Part shown: positions 1-9,004 of the stretch, piece after piece
Numbering within the stretch: position 1 is the first letter of the stretch
How the letters are laid out: each line of letters begins with the position of its first letter
DNA from: an uncultured Lachnospiraceae bacterium
GTDB lineage: Bacteria; Bacillota; Clostridia; Lachnospirales; Lachnospiraceae
Direction of reading: 5' to 3'
NCBI GenBank assembly: GCA_910586615.1
Contig: CAJUJP010000003.1
Location: forward strand, 106,298-170,297
DNA: 64,000 bases
Position numbers and translations under genes: made by a program
Notes under the pieces: model-generated
Database searches by the model: none
The model's input: the letters and a program-made list of their open reading frames with translations, nothing else
What the model was told of the DNA's origin: nothing

Positions 1-630
1 TCCGGCAACTGCGATCTTGGGATTTTCATACCCTAACTCTCGCATTCCTCGATCAGCTAATTGAATTACTTCATAAATTCTGTCCTTCTTTACCCTCTCA
101 CACGCCTCTTTCAAAGAGCAATGCGTCGACACATGAATCACATGAAGATATTTACTGGCAAGAAGCATCGCAAACTTCTTAGTGCCTGTATACTTTGCAA
201 AAATTTCTGTATGACCGTCGTACGGGATATCCGCCATCCTCAATGATTTCTTATTTATAGGCGCTGTCACAACAGCATTTACTTTATTTTTCATTGCTAA
301 ATCAATTGCTTTAACAACATATTTCAAAGAAGCATATCCACATTTTTCCTGATTTTTCTTATATACCCAATCACCCTTTTTCAAAAGCTTTAAATCAATG
401 AAATCAATTTTTCCAAACCGGCCATCTGCCATTTCCGGTTCCATAATTTCAACTAATTCTAATGGAAGACTGCAGAATTCCAGCGCATCCTCCAACACTG
501 CACGATCTCCCACTACGATTGGTATACACTTTTTGTAAACTTCTACACGGCTTAATGCTTTTACAATAATCTCAGCACCCACACCTGCCGGGTCTCCCAT
601 TGTAATAGCGATTCTCATCCTCTGCTTCAT
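1..630 (-). CDS. PdxA-family 4-phospho-hydroxyacid dehydrogenase, 3' end cut by window
   Basis: This gene is absent from simple ORF lists because it runs off the window edge; 210 codons are open without a stop. The protein begins MKQRMRIAITMGDPAGVGAE, the nucleotide-binding start of PdxA enzymes. TAPINK appears near residue 110 and the metal-site motif DGHTE follows about 15 residues later. PdxA oxidises 4-phosphohydroxy-L-threonine in vitamin B6 synthesis, but relatives (PdxA2 type) act on D-threonate or D-erythronate 4-phosphate. The ATG overlaps the stop of the upstream TagD-like gene as ATGA, so the two are probably translationally coupled. That placement, at the end of a polymer cluster with no other B6 gene in view, makes a C4 sugar-acid phosphate substrate plausible (inference). 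Confidence 0.85.
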   Translation of the reverse strand, partial: MKQRMRIAITMGDPAGVGAEIIVKALSRVEVYKKCIPIVVGDRAVLEDALEFCSLPLELVEIMEPEMADGRFGKIDFIDLKLLKKGDWVYKKNQEKCGYASLKYVVKAIDLAMKNKVNAVVTAPINKKSLRMADIPYDGHTEIFAKYTGTKKFAMLLASKYLHVIHVSTHCSLKEACERVKKDRIYEVIQLADRGMRELGYENPKIAVAG

Positions 631-1064
631 AAATAACTCCCATCCATAATTTTTTCACGTATTTCTGTTGTTGAAATTCCTTTTGTATATGGAACGTAGA
701 TGACATCTACATTAACTTGAGCCAGTACCTTCTCAAAATTATTCCACCTCTCCGTTCCCTTCCAATCATCTCCGATAAAAATCACATCAAAATGATACAA
801 TTCCCATAATTTCATCTTATCCCGAAACCGATTGATTTCTGCCCTGTCAACACCTTTAACAGACTCTATGATTCTCTTACGGTCATTTTCGTTAATAATA
901 GGCCTGTGATGTTTATAGTCTTCTACTACGTCATCCCCATGTACCCCTACAATCAAATATTCACAAAATTGTTTTGCCGTCTGGATCATATTCAAATGAC
1001 CAATATGAAATAAATCATATACACCATCTGTATATCCTACTTTATATTTTTGTCTTGTGCCCAA
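627..1064 (-). CDS. TagD-type (glycerol-3-phosphate-like) cytidylyltransferase
   Basis: A 145-residue single-domain nucleotidyltransferase of TagD size (about 130 residues). The CTP-binding HIGH motif is seen in DLFHIGH at residues 18-24, and the C-terminal signature reads TKGISTTEI where TagD has RTEGISTT. GDDW lies in the middle, as in TagD. The family transfers CMP from CTP to a polyol phosphate such as glycerol 3-phosphate, giving the CDP-polyol donor for teichoic-acid-like polymers. The start DGVYDLFHIGH also resembles ethanolamine-phosphate cytidylyltransferases, so the exact substrate is open. It lies 41 bp after LicD and overlaps the PdxA-like gene by 4 bp. Confidence 0.88.
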   Translation of the reverse strand: MGTRQKYKVGYTDGVYDLFHIGHLNMIQTAKQFCEYLIVGVHGDDVVEDYKHHRPIINENDRKRIIESVKGVDRAEINRFRDKMKLWELYHFDVIFIGDDWKGTERWNNFEKVLAQVNVDVIYVPYTKGISTTEIREKIMDGSYL

Positions 1065-1105
1065 TCTGATTTACCATGCCTTTCTCTCAGTCCGTGCTGT
1101 TCAAC

Positions 1106-1948
1106 CTATTGCTCCTCGAACAGTTTCAATTTGGAAACCGGATGAACTTTGCGCTTTTCAATTGGAGGCAGTTCTTTATAGTTTCCATATTTTATTCGAA
1201 GATATCCGTCATAATCTTTTGCTCCGGGAAGCATCATATCCCCAAACGAATATCGGGATAATTGAAGATACCATCTTCTTTCATAGCCATATACCCCCTT
1301 AGGTGTGGGGAATGTCAAAATCCGAACCAATTGTGTTTTCTTTTTTTGTCCCTTGTCAATGAATCTTTGATATCTTTTAATAATCACTTTCATCGGCAGC
1401 AATCTCATTACTTTATATATAATTCTAATTCCTGTATTTTTTTCTACCCGGCTTCCCACTTCTGACCAAAACAGTTTACGGTACAAAAAACAATGGAAAA
1501 AATGCAGTTTTCTCAAAAGCATACGATCCGGTACATTATCAAAAGGCATTAAATCTATGGAAATCCCTTGCTCATACGGCATAAATTCCTGTCCAAGTCT
1601 TATAAATTCGGTATTTTTCCGGCGAAGCTTTCCGTAACCCCAGCGGTAGCCTTCTGTATCACGTAAATCCTGCATATAATATTTTTCATGATTTAATTCC
1701 GTTTTACATGCTTTGCGAAATTTTTCATATTCTGTCCGCAAAAAACCAATATCCGCATCATCATCCCATGGTATGTATCCTTTATGGCGTATTGCTCCCA
1801 GCATGGTTCCACCCACCATATTATAATGAATCCCGCATTTATCACATATGCGCTTTACTTCGGAAATTAAATCCTGTTGAATTTCCTGTACCTGCCGCAA
1901 TTCCTCTTCCGTTAGTTTATATCCTTCTCTTATTACCTGTTCACTCAT
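1106..1948 (-). CDS. LicD-family phosphotransferase
   Basis: A 280-residue soluble protein. The LicD signature lies at residues ~45-68: GGTMLGAIRHKG followed by IPWDDDADIG, whose aspartates form the metal/nucleotide-binding site. LicD enzymes move phosphocholine, and in related proteins (eukaryotic FKTN and FKRP) ribitol 5-phosphate, from a CDP donor to a glycan. Its neighbours provide four cytidylyltransferase domains. I infer that it decorates or extends a surface glycan with a CDP-activated alcohol phosphate. No choline kinase or choline transporter is visible, so phosphocholine is not specifically supported. Confidence 0.9.
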   Translation of the reverse strand: MSEQVIREGYKLTEEELRQVQEIQQDLISEVKRICDKCGIHYNMVGGTMLGAIRHKGYIPWDDDADIGFLRTEYEKFRKACKTELNHEKYYMQDLRDTEGYRWGYGKLRRKNTEFIRLGQEFMPYEQGISIDLMPFDNVPDRMLLRKLHFFHCFLYRKLFWSEVGSRVEKNTGIRIIYKVMRLLPMKVIIKRYQRFIDKGQKKKTQLVRILTFPTPKGVYGYERRWYLQLSRYSFGDMMLPGAKDYDGYLRIKYGNYKELPPIEKRKVHPVSKLKLFEEQ

Positions 1949-2013
1949 TTATAATCCCCTAAATTCTTTATTTATCTCCAAATATCTGCCGAGCAATATC
2001 ATCCTTATATTTC

Positions 2014-2742
2014 TCAGTTTAAATACTGCTCTGGCTCATTCAAAAATACATCTGTAATACCCTTTTGCGTTAAAGCCGCTAAATCAAGCTTTGTTCCGGT
2101 CGGTTTCTCTGGATATAAATGGCCTCCCAAATATGCCCTGACAGAGTAATCCTTTATCTGATCCGCAGGCAAATCAATTCCTTTCCAATACGGATGCAAT
2201 GCATTTGCTCCACAACCTCCCCGCAGCTTAAAAAGGCAGTCCGATACTTTGGAATCCAGAATACCAATTTCCGTCTCCACATCCAATTCTCGTATTTTCT
2301 GCAGAGATAGTGCATTGAACGAAGAATATACAACATTTTTCTGCAAATTTCTTCCATGAATCAATTCAATTATTTTCTCTTCCATTCCATCATATGGTAT
2401 CCTGCTGTTCTTTAATTCAATATTCAACTTTAATCCATTCATCATTCTGTTTTCCAGCAAGTCTAACACTTCTTCTATTGTCGGTATTTTCTCATATGTC
2501 CCGTTTCCTGCGTCAATCCGTAATTTTTTCAATTCTTTCAGGGTGTAGTTCCTTACCTCACCGATTCCATCCGTTGTCCTGTCTACTTTTTCATCATGGC
2601 ACACTACTATACGATTATCTTTCGTTAACTGTATATCAAGTTCAATACCGGTAAGTCCCTCTATCTTTGCTGCTTTACTGAAAGAAAGCATTGTATTCTC
2701 CGGATAAATCTGACTGCATCCTCTATGTGCCCAAATCTTCAT
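2014..2742 (-). CDS. Glycerophosphodiester phosphodiesterase (GDPD family)
   Basis: A 242-residue GDPD-fold TIM barrel with no signal peptide. It begins MKIWAHRG; the HRG catalytic His, PENT and the metal-binding pair ELDIQ are at residues ~6-37, and HDE follows near residue 50. The family cleaves glycerophosphodiesters to glycerol 3-phosphate and an alcohol. An earlier in-frame ATG (2754) exists, but GGAGG lies 7 nt before the ATG at 2742, so I chose that. It is the only degradative-type enzyme in the cluster. It may recycle glycerol 3-phosphate to the TagD-type enzymes or edit polymer repeat units (inference). Confidence 0.9.
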   Translation of the reverse strand: MKIWAHRGCSQIYPENTMLSFSKAAKIEGLTGIELDIQLTKDNRIVVCHDEKVDRTTDGIGEVRNYTLKELKKLRIDAGNGTYEKIPTIEEVLDLLENRMMNGLKLNIELKNSRIPYDGMEEKIIELIHGRNLQKNVVYSSFNALSLQKIRELDVETEIGILDSKVSDCLFKLRGGCGANALHPYWKGIDLPADQIKDYSVRAYLGGHLYPEKPTGTKLDLAALTQKGITDVFLNEPEQYLN

Positions 2743-2778
2743 ACGAACCTCCATAGCACCGCACTGCGGTCTCTCAAG

Positions 2779-4119
2779 TCAGGCCTGACTTCTGTTTTCT
2801 GCCAAAAAGCGCTCCATAACATCGGCAAATACTACTGATTCACTGCGTGTCAACTTAAACTCACTTCGACTACTTCCGTTAATCATAGAAAGAAAATCAC
2901 TGATCTCATAGCGCAGTCCATCTCCCAAAAAACGTTCTGAATATTTCTCAATATCATCCGGATTCTCATGATGTACCTCAAAATATGTTGTTTTCCACCA
3001 TGGCGCTTCAGCAACAATATATCCTTTTGTTCCGGCGATTAGCAATCTCCCCTCCGATTTCACTCCAAGGCCGCAAGTAACAGTCCCGATTCCGTTCGGA
3101 TATTTAAACGATACCTTTGTAAAGAGATCTAATCCATTATCACCATTAATTGTATCAAACCGTACTTCTGTGAATTTATCACCAAATATTTTAATAATCG
3201 GAAGCATGCAATAGCTTCCCAGTTCAGTAAAACTGCCTCCATGTTTAAAATCAGTAAGTTCTCTGCTTGCCTTATTTTCCAGTTTTGTAAAGCAGGCTTC
3301 CACATTCCGTATGTTCCCGATCATACCGCTGCACGCAATTCCCAAAAGCTGGGCAAACCCCGGACAATATGCAGTCTTGATACCTTCAAATAAAATCAAG
3401 TTTCTTTCTTTTGCGTAAGGAAATAATTCTTCAGCCTGTGCCCGCTGCAAAACCATAGGTTTCTCACAAAGCACATGTTTTCCATGCTCTAATGCCGCTT
3501 TGATATATTCATAATGAGTCTCATGCGGAGTAGCAATATAAACCGCATCAACTGCATCAAAAAAATCTTCTATATTTTTATACGCATCGATCTTCCATTT
3601 CTCGGCAAATCTGACTGCACTTTCCATATGCGGATTATAGACTCCTTGCGTATTAATACCACTGACAAGCTTCGCTTCGGGGATAAAACGATTTGCAATT
3701 CGCCCTGTTCCTATAATTCCTATTCGCTGAATCTGCTTACTCTGCGTCCGCAGCATAGTGCTGGAAATATTTTTTGTTCTATCCAGATAGACAACTTCAC
3801 AATAATCTTTTAAATAATCAAAATGCCCTACCCAGTCAGAGCCTACGGTAAAAATATCAATTTGATACTTCTTAATATCCCTGAATTTCTGTCCCTGTGA
3901 TTCTTCTATAATAATATCATCGGCAAAACCTGTCTTTCTGACATTCTCAATTCTTGTCATTAGCGAATCGACCACATTGAGTTTTCCCCTTGTCTGATCA
4001 TATCCTTCAGTTGTAACCCCAACGATCAAATAATCCCCCAGCTGTTTCGCTCTCTCTAAAATTCTATAATGTCCTTCATGAAACAAGTCAAACGTACCAT
4101 AGGTAATTACTCTTGTCAT
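2779..4119 (-). CDS. Fused TagD-type cytidylyltransferase and Gfo/Idh/MocA dehydrogenase
   Basis: This protein has 446 residues and two domains. Residues 1-128 are a complete TagD-type cytidylyltransferase: VITYGTFDLFHEGH carries the HxGH motif, and RTKNISST stands for RTEGISTT. Residues ~132-446 are a Gfo/Idh/MocA oxidoreductase: IGIIGTGRIA is the Rossmann nucleotide loop and CEKPM supplies the usual catalytic Lys. A dehydrogenase fused to a cytidylyltransferase recalls Haemophilus Bcs1, which reduces ribulose 5-phosphate and then makes CDP-ribitol, but both domains here belong to different families. I infer oxidation or reduction of a sugar or polyol phosphate coupled to CDP activation. The gene starts 11 bp after the stop of the 842-residue transferase. 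Confidence 0.88.
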   Translation of the reverse strand: MTRVITYGTFDLFHEGHYRILERAKQLGDYLIVGVTTEGYDQTRGKLNVVDSLMTRIENVRKTGFADDIIIEESQGQKFRDIKKYQIDIFTVGSDWVGHFDYLKDYCEVVYLDRTKNISSTMLRTQSKQIQRIGIIGTGRIANRFIPEAKLVSGINTQGVYNPHMESAVRFAEKWKIDAYKNIEDFFDAVDAVYIATPHETHYEYIKAALEHGKHVLCEKPMVLQRAQAEELFPYAKERNLILFEGIKTAYCPGFAQLLGIACSGMIGNIRNVEACFTKLENKASRELTDFKHGGSFTELGSYCMLPIIKIFGDKFTEVRFDTINGDNGLDLFTKVSFKYPNGIGTVTCGLGVKSEGRLLIAGTKGYIVAEAPWWKTTYFEVHHENPDDIEKYSERFLGDGLRYEISDFLSMINGSSRSEFKLTRSESVVFADVMERFLAENRSQA

Positions 4120-4130
4120 AACAGTATCTC

Positions 4131-6659
4131 CTACTTATTAATCAGCCTGTCAAATACAAAATGATAAATCTTTTCTCCGCTTGTACCATCATTATTTGCA
4201 ACTATCTTTTTAAAAGCATGAATAGCCCTTTCTTCATCAAACTGATTTCCCGTAATTTTACCATCCAGGAAATTTGGCAAAGAATTAAAAGCATTTTCCC
4301 GGCAGGCATATTGCAGACCTTCGGAGTTTTCCTGGAATCCAGGTTCATGATTCTGCAATTCTGTCAAATCAAATTCTCTGAAAATTTCCACAGCTTCATT
4401 TGTCTCTAAATTTATATGATAAATCTTTCTGTCATACGCTGAATAAAAAGGATAAATCTTATTATCTGTATTTTCTATCGCGGCTCCGAAATATCCTTTT
4501 CCCCATGAAAAATAATATCTGCTTTTCCATACGGGCAATTGATCAAATGGCAACTCCCACTTGGTCATTACACCATTTCTTTTATCAAGCCGGACATTCA
4601 TATTTGCCCACAAACACGGCAAATAAACATAATCCCCCATAAACACAGCCTGATTAAAAGGTCTCTCCATGCACTCATATTGCAACATTGGATGCCTGCA
4701 TTGTAAATCAGACGGGCAATCTGCATATTCATGTATTTCCCCGTTTTCTGGATTCCACCTTACAACAATATTTCCCGAATAAGGAAGAAACCATAAATCA
4801 TTCCCATCTGAACTCAATGAGCAGCTGCCCTGCATATGATTTGCATTTATTTCCACAACCTTCTCATTTTCGCTTTCAGCATGGATTATCAATACACGGT
4901 TATCAGAAGGTGATGCTATGAACAGACAGCCATTCTGTACACAATATCCACCATTTCTCAATTCTCCCTGTACCACATCTCTGACAATATCCAAATTATG
5001 TTTCAGATATGTTACCTTATCATTAACTGTATCATATTTAACAACAGCGGGATAATGTTTGGGAATCAAAAATATATAATCCCCACATGCTATTGCTCCA
5101 TCAAAGACCCTTTGCCGCTCTATATAATGTTTTAACTGTATCCTTTTTTCAATCCCATCTCTGCCGACAATAAGAATGTCCTCTGCATTAGCCGGACATG
5201 CATAATTCTTTCCATGTAGACTGACTATACTCAGATAACAATTTCCATATGCGTAATCCGATAAATCACAACAATATTGGTATCGATAATCATTATTCGG
5301 TGAATAATAAAGCTTATTTCCCTGTGTAATCATCCATTGATTATTTCCATATAGATATAAACCCTTTAAAATTTCCCCTTTCCAATCATCCTCAACCGGC
5401 TCACTATCAATATTATTATTCAAAATAAACACCGGCTTTCCCACAATCCCGAATAACGACGTCACCGAAGTCCCCGCATCTCCAATATAAGCGTCACATA
5501 ACGCAATCGTCTTTACCATATCCGGCGTATCATCGTAAATTCCCAGTCCACTCATCAGGAAATATTTCTTCAGCGCATCATAAACCGGTCTATATTCACG
5601 CCGCATGGAATCAAACGAAGACTCCAGCAGAGGATGAGGCCTCCAAAGCAGGCAGGCATCCTCCCGATCAGCAAAACATCTGAAAACATATTCTAATTTT
5701 TTTAAAAAAAGAGGTGTATTTCCCAGCATCCCCGCAATACTCGTATTATAGAAATATACCTTCCTCCCCGCCATTTTCTCTTTCCACTCTTCCGGCGGTT
5801 CAGGCGGATTTTTACATGCATTCACCACTTTGTCAAACTTCGGAGACCCAAAGGGCAGAAATTTCTCATCCGGCAGATCCGCAGCAAAAAACTTACGGTA
5901 CTTCTCCGACTGTATTACAATATAGTCCACATAATAATAAGCAATACACTGACTCTGTGCAGCACTCATGCCGCCTGATGTAGAATAATACGGTACATAC
6001 ACCAGCAGATCGGTAAACTCCTTCAAATGCTTCGAATAAAAAAACGGATGCACGCTGGTCACATTATTATATTGATCATATGGATTATGAATAAAAACAG
6101 CATCCGGATGGTTTACTTCAAAATCGTAATCATGATAATGCGTTACAGGAACATAATCCGGATATTCATTGCCCTCATAATGCTCTGCCCCAAAACTCCC
6201 GTCGGCATTTCTATCATAATACGGAATCGGTATGACATATGCATCACACTCCGGGTCTGCATCGGCTGCCCTCCACACACTCTCTAACGAATCCCACATA
6301 GATGCCTTATACGGAAGAAACACCACCTGTTTCCTGGTATTTTGCAGTTCATATTTAACCTTATTACGAATCTGCATCAACTGCCTCTGTATCTTTTTAG
6401 CCAGTTTTCTGCACAAATTAATATCTGCCGGATTGCTGTACATCTGATATAGATTCTCACAATATGCTTCTAACAGGCGGACAGTTTCTTCAGCACCTTG
6501 TCCGACCTTTTCAATTTCATTTCCAATTTCAATCGCCGCATCCTGACAGTCGTTCAAAGCCTGCGCATCCGCCGGAATATTTACTTTTAATTTTTTTGCA
6601 ATAATGTCATTTATTTCTTCCATAGAATCAATGACAGCTAAAATGCCTTCTATTTTCAT
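4131..6659 (-). CDS. GT-B/TagF-like transferase with C-terminal propeller-like half
   Basis: An 842-residue protein. Residues 1-105 are helical. Residues ~111-430 resemble CDP-glycerol glycerophosphotransferases: LPYKASMWDSLES, IHNPYD, WRPHPL and the late IGDAGTSV...GKPVFI, comparable with the TagF sugar-phosphate loop. Residues ~430-800 hold repeated short beta-type blocks rich in Tyr/Trp/Gly (for example DLWFLPYSGNIVVRWN), suggesting a beta-propeller. The front half is clearly paralogous to the 453-residue protein at 6865-8226, sharing LPYKASMWDSLES, HYEGNEYP and IHNPYD almost exactly. I infer transfer or polymerisation of a polyol phosphate, with the propeller possibly binding polymer or membrane partners. 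AAGGA lies 7 nt before the ATG. There is no signal peptide or TM segment. Confidence 0.7.
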   Translation of the reverse strand: MKIEGILAVIDSMEEINDIIAKKLKVNIPADAQALNDCQDAAIEIGNEIEKVGQGAEETVRLLEAYCENLYQMYSNPADINLCRKLAKKIQRQLMQIRNKVKYELQNTRKQVVFLPYKASMWDSLESVWRAADADPECDAYVIPIPYYDRNADGSFGAEHYEGNEYPDYVPVTHYHDYDFEVNHPDAVFIHNPYDQYNNVTSVHPFFYSKHLKEFTDLLVYVPYYSTSGGMSAAQSQCIAYYYVDYIVIQSEKYRKFFAADLPDEKFLPFGSPKFDKVVNACKNPPEPPEEWKEKMAGRKVYFYNTSIAGMLGNTPLFLKKLEYVFRCFADREDACLLWRPHPLLESSFDSMRREYRPVYDALKKYFLMSGLGIYDDTPDMVKTIALCDAYIGDAGTSVTSLFGIVGKPVFILNNNIDSEPVEDDWKGEILKGLYLYGNNQWMITQGNKLYYSPNNDYRYQYCCDLSDYAYGNCYLSIVSLHGKNYACPANAEDILIVGRDGIEKRIQLKHYIERQRVFDGAIACGDYIFLIPKHYPAVVKYDTVNDKVTYLKHNLDIVRDVVQGELRNGGYCVQNGCLFIASPSDNRVLIIHAESENEKVVEINANHMQGSCSLSSDGNDLWFLPYSGNIVVRWNPENGEIHEYADCPSDLQCRHPMLQYECMERPFNQAVFMGDYVYLPCLWANMNVRLDKRNGVMTKWELPFDQLPVWKSRYYFSWGKGYFGAAIENTDNKIYPFYSAYDRKIYHINLETNEAVEIFREFDLTELQNHEPGFQENSEGLQYACRENAFNSLPNFLDGKITGNQFDEERAIHAFKKIVANNDGTSGEKIYHFVFDRLINK

Positions 6660-6690
6660 ATTGATTCCTTATACTCCATTCTATACAGCA

Positions 6691-6757
6691 AAAAAAGCAA
6701 GGCTAAAAGCTGATACTATAATTTCTCATATTCATCAACTTTCACCCTTGCTTTTAT
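6691..6757 (-). terminator. Probable intrinsic terminator between the two paralogous transferases
   Basis: Read on the minus strand, AAAAGCAAGG pairs with CCTTGCTTTTTTT about 42 nt later, ending in a T run. It sits after the 453-residue transferase and before the 842-residue one. It could end the upstream transcript or act as an attenuator for the rest of the cluster. The long loop lowers confidence. Confidence 0.55.
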
Positions 6758-6864
6758 CCTCCTGATAGTAATTCTGACCTTCCTTGTCATTTCATACATG
6801 CAAAGTATTTTTTATGATAATATTGTTATCGACTTTTAAGGGTGAAAACTTTACATAATTATAC

Positions 6865-8226
6865 TCATCCTTGTATTACTTCCGCATCCTGTATCATCAC
6901 CGGCTTCCCCGTCGTCTGATACAGCTGCACCACACTGCTCCTGTCACCATAATAGGCATCGCTAAACACTACCGCCCGATCCAGATCTGCACTGTCGTCA
7001 TAAATTCCCCATCCTTCTTCCTGATAGGCCCGTACAAGGTTCTCATATTTTTCCCACAGCCACGGCCGCATCGTCTTAATGGTGGATGACATCAGCGGAT
7101 GGGGTCTCCACCAGAGAACAGCCTTCTCCCTCTGTTCTTTAAATGCCGCAAAAACAGACTGCATCTTAAGCAGCATCTTCTCATCATGATCCAGAAAAGC
7201 GCCCACACTAGTATTATACAGAATGACCTTTTTCCATGTGTCGTCCGTTTTCCTGATCAGTCTGAGCCATTTATCCGGCAAATCCATATCTGCTTTTGCT
7301 GTTTTATTCACTCTGTCAAACTTCGGGGACCCAAGTCCCAGAAATTTTTCTTCCAATATTTTTCTGTCGATGCCTTTGTCCTGCATTCCTCCTGCTTTGG
7401 CCGCTTTGATAAATTCATTGATATAAATCTGCCGCATGTTCTCAGACTGCACGATAACCTTATCCGCCCAGATAACGCCCGGCAGTAAACAGAAATGTTT
7501 TATATTTTCAATTGCCTCCTGATTATCTGGCTCTATCTCGTCCAGTATGAAATATGGTATATATACCAGACAGTCTGTATATCTTTTCAGGTTACTGCAG
7601 TAATATTGTTCCGGCACGCTGGTCACAATATTGTATTCATCATATGGATTATGAATATAGATCGCATCCGGACGTCTTTCCTCCAGATCATAATCCTCAT
7701 AGTAAGTAATCTCAATATCCGGCGGATACTCATTTCCCTCGTAATGCATTTCTCCGAAGCTGTCATCCTGCGATTTGTCAAAATAGGGAATGGGCACCAC
7801 ATAGGCGTCACAGTTTTCATCCTCCCTTGCCGCCAGATAAACGCTTTCCAGAGAATCCCACATACTTGCCTTATAAGGCATAAAAACAATTTCCTTCTTT
7901 TCCGGCATATGACGGATTACATTTTCTGCCTTTGTCAGCACTTCTTCCAAAGACGCATAAGCTTTTGAAAAAGAAAGTTTCTCTGCCTGTACGGCAACCC
8001 GGTAAACAGTTTCACAATACCGTTCCAGGCAGGCCACGGCATCCGTACCCTCACCTTCCCACTGCTCGATAACTTTTCCCACCTGGATCGCCGCCTCCTG
8101 GCAGTCCGTAAGCAGATTCCGCACTGTCGGATAACTCCCGGCTGCAAGCCCGGCCGCACTGCTTTGATGAATCTCATGTAAACTTCCTATGACCTCCATA
8201 AGCTGCTGTTTCTGAAATTTACGCAT
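6865..8226 (-). CDS. GT-B/TagF-like transferase, paralogue without propeller
   Basis: A 453-residue protein that matches the first ~440 residues of the 842-residue neighbour in the same order: a helical N-terminus with DCQEAAI, MPYKASMWDSLES at ~117, HYEGNEYP, IHNPYD, WWRPHPL, then YGDRSSVV and GKPVMI at the end. The N-terminal helices and the TagF-like C-terminal loop are both kept, so it looks like a complete single-module enzyme, not a truncation. The two genes probably arose by duplication followed by gain or loss of the propeller. Its role is inferred: a second CDP-polyol-phosphate transferase, for example a primase working with a polymerase. It follows IspD-like gene 8267-8977 by 40 bp. 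Confidence 0.7.
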   Translation of the reverse strand: MRKFQKQQLMEVIGSLHEIHQSSAAGLAAGSYPTVRNLLTDCQEAAIQVGKVIEQWEGEGTDAVACLERYCETVYRVAVQAEKLSFSKAYASLEEVLTKAENVIRHMPEKKEIVFMPYKASMWDSLESVYLAAREDENCDAYVVPIPYFDKSQDDSFGEMHYEGNEYPPDIEITYYEDYDLEERRPDAIYIHNPYDEYNIVTSVPEQYYCSNLKRYTDCLVYIPYFILDEIEPDNQEAIENIKHFCLLPGVIWADKVIVQSENMRQIYINEFIKAAKAGGMQDKGIDRKILEEKFLGLGSPKFDRVNKTAKADMDLPDKWLRLIRKTDDTWKKVILYNTSVGAFLDHDEKMLLKMQSVFAAFKEQREKAVLWWRPHPLMSSTIKTMRPWLWEKYENLVRAYQEEGWGIYDDSADLDRAVVFSDAYYGDRSSVVQLYQTTGKPVMIQDAEVIQG

Positions 8227-8266
8227 AAGATGTCCGCACCTCTTCCGTCTTTACAGTGATCCCGGA

Positions 8267-8977
8267 TTATTTAACCCAGTCCTCTTTTTCCATCCGATAC
8301 ATTGCCTTAAAAATCTCCACGTCTTCCATCGTGGTAATTTTGAGATTCTTCTCAGAACCTTTTGAAAAATATAGGGTCTCTCCCAAATCCAGCATCAGTG
8401 TATTGGTGTAGACTGCATTCGTGATTCCCTGTTCCAGCGCCTTTTCATGGGCCCGCATCACCTTGCCGTAGAGATAGGCCTGGGGTGTCTGTACGCGCAT
8501 AATGTCGTTTCTGCTGATGCTCGTATCACCCTTTCTCCCATCCTCCGTCTTAACTATAGTTTCCTGACATCTCATGGCGGCAAGGCCGGAACCATATTTT
8601 CTGCATTTCACAATACAGTCCGAAATAATATCCGCCGACACCATAGGGCGTATGGCGTCATGAAGGATTACAATATCGTCTTCCGCACAGATCCCCCTTA
8701 ATTCCCGCAGGGCATTTCGCGCCGACGCCTGTCCGTTCTCACCGCCCGCAACTATCTTCTGTAATTTCGTAATACCCGCATCATTCGCGTAAACCCGGAG
8801 AATCTCCTGCCACCCATCCAGGCAGGAAACAACAATGCCGTCTATATTGGGATGCCTTTGGAAAGCTTTCAATGTATAGATGATAATGGGCTTTTCATAT
8901 ACATTAAAAAACTGCTTGGGAATATCCTGTTCCGTCCGGGTTCCATTACCACCTGCCAATAACAATGCCACATTCAT
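8267..8977 (-). CDS. IspD/TarI-family cytidylyltransferase
   Basis: A 236-residue cytidylyltransferase. LLAGGNGTR at residues 6-14 is the CTP-binding loop with its catalytic Arg, and IPKQF supplies the conserved Lys. VILHDAIRP is the metal-binding segment and QTPQAY the C-terminal motif. The family makes CDP-methylerythritol (IspD) or CDP-ribitol (TarI). The tandem copy and the LicD/TagF-like neighbours favour a polyol-phosphate role over isoprenoid synthesis. No ispF or other MEP-pathway gene is nearby. It starts 27 bp after its paralogue stops. Confidence 0.88.
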   Translation of the reverse strand: MNVALLLAGGNGTRTEQDIPKQFFNVYEKPIIIYTLKAFQRHPNIDGIVVSCLDGWQEILRVYANDAGITKLQKIVAGGENGQASARNALRELRGICAEDDIVILHDAIRPMVSADIISDCIVKCRKYGSGLAAMRCQETIVKTEDGRKGDTSISRNDIMRVQTPQAYLYGKVMRAHEKALEQGITNAVYTNTLMLDLGETLYFSKGSEKNLKITTMEDVEIFKAMYRMEKEDWVK

Positions 8978-9004
8978 ATTATGTATTTACACTTTCTACA
9001 CAAC

